Shown here in pieces: positions 56,943 to 64,000 of a DNA stretch of 64,000 nucleotides. Each line of letters starts with the position of its first letter. The first letter of the stretch is position 1. The notes beneath the pieces are model-generated. The model was not told where the DNA came from. It was given only the letters and a program-made list of their open reading frames with translations, and did no database searches. Both the position numbers and the translations under genes were made by a program. The DNA comes from CAVRRZ01 sp963723745 (GTDB lineage: Bacteria; Actinomycetota; Actinomycetes; Mycobacteriales; Geodermatophilaceae), in assembly GCA_963723745.1 (NCBI GenBank), contig CAVRRZ010000003.1:62001-126000 (forward strand), given 5' to 3'.

Positions 56943-56953
56943 GTACTCTCGAC
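56943..56953 (+). promoter_or_regulatory. Promoter -10 region of metG (gtactctcgac)
   Basis: Same 11-mer as before tRNA-Ala. TACTCT ends seven bases before the GTG start, which would give a leaderless mRNA. Confidence 0.45.
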
Positions 56954-56955
56954 AC

Positions 56956-58764
56956 GTGACTGATCGCCACATCCTGACCGCGGTCGCCTGGCCCTACGCC
57001 AACGGCCCGCGGCACATCGGCCACGTCTCCGGCTTCGGCGTCCCCTCCGACGTCTTCAGCCGCTACCAGCGCATGGCCGGCGACACGCGTCCTGATGGTC
57101 AGCGGCACCGACGAGCACGGCACGCCGATCACCGTCGCGGCCGACGCCGAGGGCGTCACGCCCCGGGAGATCGCCGACCGCAACAACCGGATCATCGTGG
57201 AGGACCTGGCCAGCCTCGGGCTGAGCTACGACCTGTTCACCCGGACGACGACGGAGAACCACGCCGCGGTCAGCCAGGAGATCTTCCTGGGCCTGCTGAA
57301 GAACGGCTACGTCTTCCCGAAGACGACGCTCGGCGCGATCAGCCCGTCGACCGGCCGCACCCTGCCCGACCGCTACATCGAGGGCACCTGCCCGATCTGC
57401 GGCTACGACGGCGCCCGCGGCGACCAGTGCGACAACTGCGGCAACCAGCTCGACCCGATCGACCTGATCAACCCGGTCAGCAGGATCAACGGCGAGACGC
57501 CGAAGTTCGTCGAGGAGGAGCACTACTTCCTCGACCTGCCGGCCTTCGCCCGGGCGCTCGGCGACTGGCTGGGCACCCGCAAGAGCTGGCGGCCCAACGT
57601 CCTCAACTTCAGCGTCAACCTGCTCGACGACCTCAAGCCGCGCAGCTACACCCGCGACATCGACTGGGGCGTGCCCGTCCCGCTGGAGGGCTGGAGCGAC
57701 CGCCCGGACAAGCGGATCTACGTCTGGTTCGACGCCGTCGTCGGCTACCTGTCGGCGTCGATCGAGTGGGCCCGCCGCTCCGGCGACCCGGAGGCCTGGC
57801 GGCAGTGGTGGCAGACGCCGGACTCCGACGCCTACTACTTCATGGGCAAGGACAACATCGTCTTCCACTCCGAGATCTGGCCCGCCCAGCTGCTCGGCTA
57901 CAACGGCGAGGGCGACAAGGGCGGCACCCCCGGTGACCTCGGCCGGCTCAACCTGCCGACCGAGGTGGTCTCCAGCGAGTTCCTGACCATGGAGGGGCGC
58001 AAGTTCTCCTCGTCGCGTCAGGTCGTCATCTACGTGCGGGACTTCCTGGCCCGCTACGACGCCGACGCGCTGCGCTACTTCATCGCGGTCGCCGGACCGG
58101 AGAACCAGGACACCGACTTCACCTGGGCCGAGTTCCTGCCGCCGCAACAACGACGAGCTCGTCGCCGGCTGGGGCAACCTGGTCAACCGCAGCGATCTCG
58201 ATGGCGGCGAAGAACGTCGGCGCCGTCCCGACGCCGGGCGAGCTGACCGACGCCGACCGCGCGCTGCTGGCCGCCGACGTCGGGCGCGTTCGGCCCGGTC
58301 GGCGACCTGCTGGCCCGCAACCGGCAGAAGGCCGCCGATCGAGCGAGGCGATGCGCGTCGTCGGCGAGGCCAACAAGTACCTGTCGGACCAGGCGCCGTG
58401 GAAGCTCAAGGAGGACCCGGCCCGCCGCGACACCGTCCTGCACACCGCGCTGCAGGCGATCAGCGACTGCAACACGCTGCTGACGCCGTTCCTGCCGCAC
58501 TCGGCGCAGAAGGTGCACGAGCTGCTCGGCGGCACCGGCGTCTGGTCGCCCGCGCCGCAGGTCGTCGAGGTCGCCGACCTCGACGACGGCTCGCCCTACC
58601 CGATCATCACCGGCGACTACGACGAGGGACAGGCTGTCTGGGCCTCGCGCCCGCTGCCGCCGGGCACGCCGCTGGCGCCGCCCACCCCGGTGTTCACGAA
58701 GCTCGACGAGTCGGTGGTCGAGGAGGAGCTCGCCCGCCTCGAGGAGCACGGAACCTCCTCGTGA
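56956..58764 (+). CDS. metG: Methionyl-tRNA synthetase
   Basis: About 600 residues, GTG start seven bases after the gtactctcgac box, so probably leaderless. HIGH in YANGPRHIGHVSGFGVPSDV; zinc knuckle CPICGYDGARGDQCDNCGNQ; GKDNIVFHSEIWPAQLLG; KMSKS equivalent GRKFSSSRQVVIYVRDFLAR; anticodon domain SEAMRVVGEANKYLSDQAPW and AQKVHELLGGTGVWSP. Frameshifts near 57088, 58141, 58195, 58288 and 58335. The last codon is followed at once by family C repeats. Confidence 0.93.
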
Positions 58765-58831
58765 CGGCCTTCATGGCCATGAAGGCCGCTGGACGTGCCT
58801 CGCTCCCGGCCTTCATGGCCATAAAGGCCGG
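58765..58831. repeat. Family C: two 24-bp palindromes
   Basis: cggccttcatggccatgaag (58765-58788) and cggccttcatggccataaag (58808-58831) are near-identical palindromes separated by 19 bases, filling the gap between metG and tatD. Each can form a hairpin, and the pair can also form one larger stem. Function unknown; perhaps terminator or mobile repeat. Confidence 0.85.
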
Positions 58832-58838
58832 ATGGGGC

Positions 58839-59723
58839 GTGAGCCGGTCGGCCGCGTCCCGCGCCAACCGGCGGGGTGAGCCGCCGCCGTCCCCGGAGCC
58901 GCTGCCGGGCCCGGCGCTGGACAGCCACACCCACCTCGACATCGTGATGGGGGACCGCCCGGCGGACGACGGGCACGGCGAGTGGGCGTCGGACGAGGCG
59001 GTCGACGCCGAGATCGCGGCGGCCGTCGCGGTGAACGTGCCGCGACTCGTGCAGGTCGGCGTCGACGTCGCGTCGTCGCGGTGGTCGGCGGCGCTGGCCG
59101 AGCGGCACCCGAACGTGCTGGCCGCCGTCGCCGTCCACCCCAACGAGGCGGGTACCGGCGGGGCCACGGACGACGCCCTGGCCGAGATCGACCGGCTGGC
59201 CGCCCTGCCGCGGGTGCGCGCCGTGGGCGAGACCGGGCTGGACCGCTACCGCACCGGCCCCGAGGGGTGGGCCGCCCAGGAGGCCTCCTTCCGGGCGCAC
59301 ATCCGGATCGCCAAGGATCGCGGCGTCGCGCTGGTCATCCACGACCGGGACGCCCACGACGAGGTCCTGCGGGTCCTCGACGACGAGGGCGCGCCGGAGC
59401 ACACCGTCTTCCACTGCTTCTCGGGGGACGCCGCGTTCGCCACGGCGTGCATCGCGCGCGGCTACGTGCTGTCCTTCGCCGGCACCCTGACCTTCGGCAG
59501 TGCCGCCGACCTGCGCGAGGCGGCGGCGCTGACCCCCCTGGACCGGCTGCTGGTCGAGACCGACGCGCCGTTCCTGACCCCGATGCCGCACCGCGGCCGC
59601 CCCAACGCGTCGCGGCTGGTCCCGCACACGGTGCGGGCACTCGCCGAGATCACCGGCACCGACCTCGAGGAGTTGTGCGCCGCCCTCACCGCCAACGCCG
59701 AGCGCGTCTTCGGGAGCTGGTAG
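58839..59723 (+). CDS. tatD: TatD family metal-dependent DNase
   Basis: 294 residues, GTG 58839; an earlier GTG at 58761 would read through the palindromes and is less likely. Metal motifs: ALDSHTHLDIVMG, LAAVAVHPNEAGTG, VRAVGETGLDRYRTGPEGWA, VALVIHDRDAHDEVL, HTVFHCFSGDAAFATA, LLVETDAPFLTPMPHRGRPN. Intact. 3'-5' exonuclease by family. Order metG-tatD-rpfB-rsmA-ispE is conserved in actinomycetes. Confidence 0.92.
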   Translation: MSRSAASRANRRGEPPPSPEPLPGPALDSHTHLDIVMGDRPADDGHGEWASDEAVDAEIAAAVAVNVPRLVQVGVDVASSRWSAALAERHPNVLAAVAVHPNEAGTGGATDDALAEIDRLAALPRVRAVGETGLDRYRTGPEGWAAQEASFRAHIRIAKDRGVALVIHDRDAHDEVLRVLDDEGAPEHTVFHCFSGDAAFATACIARGYVLSFAGTLTFGSAADLREAAALTPLDRLLVETDAPFLTPMPHRGRPNASRLVPHTVRALAEITGTDLEELCAALTANAERVFGSW

Positions 59724-59821
59724 GCCCGGCGCCAGGTCAGGACGCCACGATGACGGCTCCCGCCCGCGGGATCGTGACCGGGCCGTGACCACCGTCGCCG
59801 CGTTGGGGGCACACTTGCAGC

Positions 59822-60661
59822 GTGGGTCGCCTCATCGCCATCGTGCTCTTCATCGCCGTCCTGGTGCCCGGAGTCCTGCTCGCCCGGGCCTGGGGGTTGG
59901 CCGCCGGACGCCGGGCAGTCGCGGCGGGAGCCGTCGAGCTGACCGAGCCGACGCCGGAGGCGATGGCTGCGCTGCGCAAGCAGGCCCAGCACGGACGTCG
60001 GGTGCGCTCGCTGGGCTGGCTGCTGGGGGTCGCCGGCATCGTGGGCAGCGTCGTCCTGTTCGCCGAGGCGTCGGTGTTCCTCTGGCTGCCCGCCCTCGTC
60101 ATCGGGCTGCTCACCGGCGTGCTCGCCGCCGAGGCCACGCGCCCGCGCCCGCGGTGGGCTCCGGCCAGCCCCTCGCGCCGGCCCCGCCGGGCCGAGCTGA
60201 TCTCCGGCTGGCTGCTGTGGACCATGCGGCTCGTCGTCGCCGCCGAGGTGGTGACCGCGGCGTGGCTGTGGCGCGCCGGCCAACTGTCGGACGCCGTGGC
60301 CTGGGTCGCGCTCGTCGTACCGGTCCTCGCCTGGCTGCTGGCCGAGGTCGCGGTGGCCCGCGCGCTGCTGCGACCGCTGCCTGCTCTGGGTGCCGACGTC
60401 CCGGTCGACGAGGCCCTGCGCACCTGGACGGCGCACCTGGTCACGGCGGCGGCGAGCGTCCTGGCCCTGCTGCCGCTGGGCACGCTGCTGCTGGTCGCGG
60501 GGATCGAACGGGGCGACCGGGTCACCGAGGGCATCGATCTCTCGCCGGTGGCGCTCGTGGCCGGGGGCTTCTCCAGCCTCGCCGCAGGTGTCGCGGTGGC
60601 GGGCTTCCTCCTGACCTGGCTGCGGCCGGTCCGGTCCGACGCCCGCGCCCTGGCCGGCTGA
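59822..60661 (+). CDS. Multi-pass membrane protein, unknown
   Basis: 279 residues, GTG 59822. Hydrophobic segments: LIAIVLFIAVLVPGVLLARA, SLGWLLGVAGIVGSVVLFAE, ASVFLWLPALVIGLLTGVLA, MRLVVAAEVVTAAWLWRAG, VAWVALVVPVLAWLLAEVAV, TAAASVLALLPLGTLLLVAG and VAGGFSSLAAGVAVAGFLLT, so about seven helices. Basic loop ASPSRRPRRAELI. No family recognised. Inserted between tatD and rpfB. Confidence 0.65.
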   Translation: MGRLIAIVLFIAVLVPGVLLARAWGLAAGRRAVAAGAVELTEPTPEAMAALRKQAQHGRRVRSLGWLLGVAGIVGSVVLFAEASVFLWLPALVIGLLTGVLAAEATRPRPRWAPASPSRRPRRAELISGWLLWTMRLVVAAEVVTAAWLWRAGQLSDAVAWVALVVPVLAWLLAEVAVARALLRPLPALGADVPVDEALRTWTAHLVTAAASVLALLPLGTLLLVAGIERGDRVTEGIDLSPVALVAGGFSSLAAGVAVAGFLLTWLRPVRSDARALAG

Positions 60662-61023
60662 GGGGCCGACTCCTACCCCCGGGGCCGCAGCGGACGCTGT
60701 GTCGTCGCTCACCGCCCTCGGGGATCCGTACCACCGGCCTCACCGGCCTCACGCGGCGCGGCGGCAACGGTACGTGTCGGCGCGCCCACGCTGAGCGTCG
60801 ACGGGCCTCTGCTTCACTCGTCGCGCACCATTGCCACACGCACCGCGTTCGTTATCGTGTCGTGACCAACAGCCGGGGTGGAGAACCGACCCGGGCGGCG
60901 TCCACCGACCGGAGCCCGGCTCCGACGGTGATGCCGGCCGAGCCGGCCGCACGGCGGGCGGAGGCGTCGACCGACGTCTTCGCCCGGTCTCCTGCCCGGA
61001 CTCTGTGACCCCGTGGAAGTGTC
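60662..61023 (+). promoter_or_regulatory. rpfB promoter and long leader (362-bp gap without a gene)
   Basis: No gene seen. A promoter-like TTGCCA (60831-60836) and TATCGT (60853-60858) with 16-base spacing would start RNA near 60865, leaving about 160 bases of leader before rpfB. The leader is GC rich with several possible stems (around agcccggct, gccggccgagccggc). Actinomycete rpf genes are sometimes controlled by c-di-AMP (ydaO) riboswitches, but I could not match that consensus here. Confidence 0.4.
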
Positions 61024-62122
61024 GTGCGTCGCTCGCTGCAACTCGCCCTCTTCGCCTTCGTCCTGCTCGGCCTCGGAGGCGGCCTGCTCGCCTACGTCGT
61101 CGCCCAGAAGTCGGTGACCCTGACCATCGACGGCCAGGCCCGCGAGGTCGGCACCTACGCGTCCACCGTCGGGGAGGTCCTCGAGGAGGAGGGCGTGGCG
61201 GCCGACGAGCACGACGTCGTCCTGCCGGCCGTCGACGAGCCGATCTCCGACGGCGGCAGCGTCGTCCTGAACCGCGCCCGGCCGCTGCAGCTGACGGTCG
61301 ACGGCATCGACCGCGAGGTCTTCGTGACCGCGCTGTCGGTCGACGAGGCGCTCGAGCAGCTCGGCTACCGGTCCGACGGGCTCGTGCTGTCGGCCAGCCG
61401 CAGCGAGCGGCTGCCCGCTCGACGGGATGGCGCTCACCATCACCACCCCCAAGGACGTCGTGCTGGTGGCCGACGGCCAGGAGCGGGTCGTGACGACGAC
61501 GGCCACCACCGCGGGCGAGCTGCTCGCCGAGCAGGGCATCGCGCTGTCGGCGACCGACAAGACGAGCCTGGACGCCGACCAGGTGCTGCTGGACCAGATG
61601 CGGCTGCAGGTTTACCGCGTGACGATCAAGCAGACGACGGTGGCCACCGGGATCCCGCACGAGACGGTCGAGATCAAGGACCCCGAGACCTACGTCGGCG
61701 ACGACACCGTCACCACCGCCGGCGTCGACGGCGAGAAGACCACCACCTTCCAGGTGACCTTCGTCGACGGTCGCGAGGTCGGCCGCAAGCCCCTGAGCTC
61801 CGAGGTCACCCGCGAGCCGGTCACCGAGGAGGTCACCGTCGGCACCAAGAAGCGGCCGGCCGCGCCCAGCGTGCCCGGCGGCAGCGTCTGGGACGCCCTC
61901 GCGCAGTGCGAGTCCGGCGGCAACTGGTCGATCAACACCGGCAACGGCTACTACGGGGGCCTGCAGTTCAACCTGGGCACGTGGCAGGCCTACGGCGGCC
62001 AGGGCATGCCGCACCAGAACAGCCGCGAACAGCAGATCGCGGTCGCCGAGAAGCTCCGCAACGCCAACGGTGGCTACGGCGCCTGGCCGCACTGCTCCTC
62101 GAAGCTCGGCCTGCCACGCTGA
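61024..62122 (+). CDS. rpfB: Resuscitation-promoting factor B
   Basis: About 365 residues. Signal anchor RSLQLALFAFVLLGLGGGLL; three DUF348 repeats (KSVTLTIDGQAREVGTYAST, RPLQLTVDGIDREVFVTALS, PKDVVLVADGQERVVTTTAT); G5 domain (IKQTTVATGIPHETVEIKD, TTTFQVTFVDGREVGRKPLS); and the lysozyme-like Rpf domain with catalytic Glu in DALAQCESGGNWSINTG, then GYYGGLQFNLGTWQAYGG. Cleaves peptidoglycan during resuscitation. One insertion near 61420. Confidence 0.93.
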
Positions 62123-62985
62123 CCGAACCGTCCGCCGGCGAGCTGCTCGGCCCGGCCGCGATCCGCGAGCTGGCCCAGGACCTCGGGCTGCGCCCGACCA
62201 AGAGCCTCGGGCCAGAACTTCCTGCACGACGCGAACACCATCCGGCGGATCGTGCGCACCGCCGGCCTGGACCCGGACGACGTCGTGCTCGAGGTGGGAC
62301 CCGGACTCGGGTCGCTGACGCTGGGGCTGCTGCCGGCGGCCGCGCGCGTCGTCGCCGTCGAGATCGACCCGCGGCTGGCCGACCGGCTGCCGGCCACCGT
62401 CGCAGCCCGCGCACCCGCGCTGGCCGGGCGGCTCGACGGTGGTCCACGCCGACGCCCTGCGCCGTCCGTTCGCTGCCCGGACCGCCGCCCACCGCGCTGG
62501 TCGCCAACCTGCCCTACAACGTCGCCGTCCCCGTCCTGCTGAACCTGCTGGAGCTGCTGCCCTCGCTGCAGACGGGCGCTGGTGCTGGTGCAGGCCGAGG
62601 TGGCCGAGCGGCTGGCCGCGCCACCGGGCCACCCCGCCTACGGCGTGCCCTCGGTCAAGGCGGCCTGGTACGGCGCGGTCACGCCGGGCCGGCTCGGTCG
62701 GGCGGCGGGTCTTCTGGCCGGAGCCGAACGTCGACTCCGGGCTGGTCGCGCTGGTCCGACGCCCGCCGCCCCGAGGGCGACCGCCGGGCGACGTTCGCCG
62801 CGATCGACGCCGCGTTCGCCATGCGCCGCAAGAGCCTGCGGGCGGCCCTGGCCCGGTGGGCCGGCAGCCCTGCTGCGGCGGAGGCGCGGCTGCGGGCCGC
62901 CGGCATCGACCCCTCGGCGCGGGGCGAGCAGCTCTCGGTCACCGACTTCGCGCGCCTCGCCGCGACCGAACCGGTCGAGCCGTGA
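62119..62985 (+). CDS. rsmA: 16S rRNA (adenine-1518/1519 N6) dimethyltransferase
   Basis: About 286 residues (KsgA). Appears to start at CTG 62119 in a CTGA overlap with the rpfB stop (LTEPSAGELLGPAAIRELAQ); no ATG, GTG or TTG is near. Motifs across frames: RPTKSLGQNFLHDANTIRRI, VLEVGPGLGSLTLGLLPAAA, VVAVEIDPRLADRL, ALVANLPYNVAVPVLLNLLE, LVQAEVAERLAAPPGHPAYG, FWPEPNVDSGLVAL, AAFAMRRKSLRAALARWAG. Frameshifts near 62212, 62440, 62470, 62580, 62690, 62705 and 62755. Confidence 0.9.
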   Translation: MTEPSAGELLGPAAIRELAQDLGLRPTKSLGPELPARREHHPADRAHRRPGPGRRRARGGTRTRVADAGAAAGGRARRRRRDRPAAGRPAAGHRRSPRTRAGRAARRWSTPTPCAVRSLPGPPPTALVANLPYNVAVPVLLNLLELLPSLQTGAGAGAGRGGRAAGRATGPPRLRRALGQGGLVRRGHAGPARSGGGSSGRSRTSTPGWSRWSDARRPEGDRRATFAAIDAAFAMRRKSLRAALARWAGSPAAAEARLRAAGIDPSARGEQLSVTDFARLAATEPVEP

Positions 62986-63912
62986 GCGCGCCGCCCGAGG
63001 TGGTCGTCCGCGCCCCCGCGAAGATCAACGTGCACCTGGCCGTCGGCCCGCTGCGGCCCGACGGCTTCCACGAACTGCGCACCGTCTACCTCGCCGTGTC
63101 GCTGTTCGACACCCTCACCGTGCGGCCGGGGAGCGGGCTGTCCCTCGCCGTCACCGGTGAGGGCGCAGGTGCCGCGACCGGCCCCGACCGCGTGCCCACC
63201 GACCGGCGCAATCTGGTGTGGCAGGCGGCCGAGCTGCTCGCCGCGCACGCCGGCGTGACCGCCGACGCCGCCGTCGAGATCAGCAAGGCGATACCGGCCG
63301 CCGCCGGGTTGGCCGGGGGCAGTGCCGACGCCGCGGCCGCCCTGGTGGCGCCTGGACGCCCTCTGGGGCACCCGGGCCTCCCGCGACGACCTGAGCGACC
63401 TCGCGGCGCAGCTCGGCAGCGACGTGCCCTTCAGCCTGCTCGGTGGGGTGGCCCTGGGCTCCGGCCGGGGCGAGCAGCTCTCGCCGGTTCTCGCCCGCCG
63501 TCCGTGGCACTGGGTGCTCGGCATCGCCGGTTCGGGGCTGTCCACGCCGGCCGTCTACGGCGAGCTGGACCGGCTGCGCGCCGAGGGCCGCATCGGCGAG
63601 GCCGGGGTCGCCGGAGCCGACCGGGTGATCGCCGCCCTGCGCAGCGGGTCACCGGCCGATCTCGGCGACGCCCTGGCCAACGACCTGCAGGCCCCGGCGC
63701 TGAGCCTGCGTCCGGACCTGCGGCGGGCGCTGCGCGCGGCCGAGCACGCGGGCGCCGTCGCGGCGCTGGTCAGCGGTTCGGGCCCCACCGTCGCCGCGCT
63801 GGCCCAGGACGAGGGGTCCGCCGTCCGGCTGGCGGCTGCGCTGGCCGGCGAGGGCGTGTTCCGCACCGTCCGCGCGGTGCACGGCCCGGTGCCCGGCGCC
63901 CGCCTCGTCTGA
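62982..63912 (+). CDS. ispE: 4-diphosphocytidyl-2-C-methyl-D-erythritol kinase
   Basis: About 309 residues, GTG overlapping the rsmA stop. GHMP kinase of the MEP isoprenoid pathway: VRAPAKINVHLAVGPLRPDG, FHELRTVYLAVSLFD, AIPAAAGLAGGSADAAAALV (ATP loop), LAAQLGSDVPFSLLGGVALG, HAGAVAALVSGSGPTVAALA. One insertion near 63350. Stop TGA 63910-63912. Confidence 0.93.
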
Positions 63913-63914
63913 TC

Positions 63915-63980
63915 TCGGGTAACGGAAGCTCTGCCTGCCCGGAGGCGCCCGTCGAGGGGGTAGCGCTTCCGTTGCCGGGG
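63915..63980. repeat. Family A-like palindromic element, diverged copy A4
   Basis: cgggtaacggaagctctgcc at the left against ggtagcgcttccgttgccgg at the right, imperfect, sharing the ggaagc/gcttcc core, placement after a stop and about 65-bp length of family A. The loop differs. Last feature before the window end. Confidence 0.55.
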
Positions 63981-64000
63981 ATGCTCCCAAGGCCCGCTGG

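Overview
The window is high-GC DNA (about 73% by eye) with dense genes, frequent GTG starts and many 4-nt GTGA/ATGA overlaps. It carries SepH, a Glp/SepX(GlpR)-type pair, RpfB, UdgX, a two-cysteine-rich FmdB/Ruc-like protein under a CIRCE box, and DUF3027/DUF2530 genes, so it is chromosomal DNA of an actinomycete. Codon use and gene neighbours would suit Geodermatophilaceae (Blastococcus, Geodermatophilus, Modestobacter), but that family placement is inference.

Layout. 0-10.5 kb: DUF3027 (cut by the window start), DUF2530, purine permease, MarR-MFS pair, a small membrane protein with the 2H phosphodiesterase ThpR, aldo-keto reductase, thioesterase, a TetR-ABC exporter operon with a likely operator, and a TrmH-family methylase. 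10.4-20.2 kb: stress protein, sepH, S9 peptidase, a circularly permuted ATP-grasp gene, serC-citA, and divergent pdxH-MFS. 20.3-31.1 kb: udgX, an ABC exporter, ppc bracketed by two copies of a long palindrome, a ferredoxin-NADP reductase, a secreted protein, nei and phr, and a GNAT. 31.4-36.4 kb is an accessory-looking block beside tRNA-Arg(CCU). It holds a free-standing propeptide-like protein facing a cytoplasmic subtilase, a membrane protein, and a class II sirtuin gene split at codon 10 by a 940-bp IS5-type element. 36.4-51.2 kb: a possible nuclease fused to a PUA-like domain, PaaI, VOC, YbaK, mscL, SAF protein, FmdB/Ruc, a degenerate response regulator, a methyltransferase with a His-rich repeat tail, a carboxyltransferase with a CoA-transferase, 5-FTHF ligase, galU-glp-rimJ-sepX, tRNA-Ala(CGC) and an enoyl-CoA hydratase. 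51.2-64 kb: pmt, rsmI, a lone AbiEi/DUF559-type gene between two palindromes, corA, metG, tatD, rpfB, rsmA, ispE.

From mscL to ispE the order follows the Mycobacterium tuberculosis Rv0985c-Rv1011 backbone (mscL, ruc, 5-FTHF ligase, galU, moeA1, rimJ, pmt, rsmI, metS, tatD, rpfB, ksgA, ispE). The extra genes stand out against it.

Sequence quality is uneven. Most genes in 0-29 kb and 51-63 kb carry single-base frameshifts, nearly all one-base insertions, while coding quality stays high on both sides. Genes between about 29.4 and 51.2 kb are clean apart from the IS. The frameshifts are therefore treated as probable sequencing or assembly errors, and such genes are listed as one CDS each.

The strongest leads are the subtilase/free propeptide pair, three families of long palindromes (one with a conserved asymmetric loop, two bracketing single genes), three apparent CTG start codons in CTGA overlaps, and the IS-split sirtuin.
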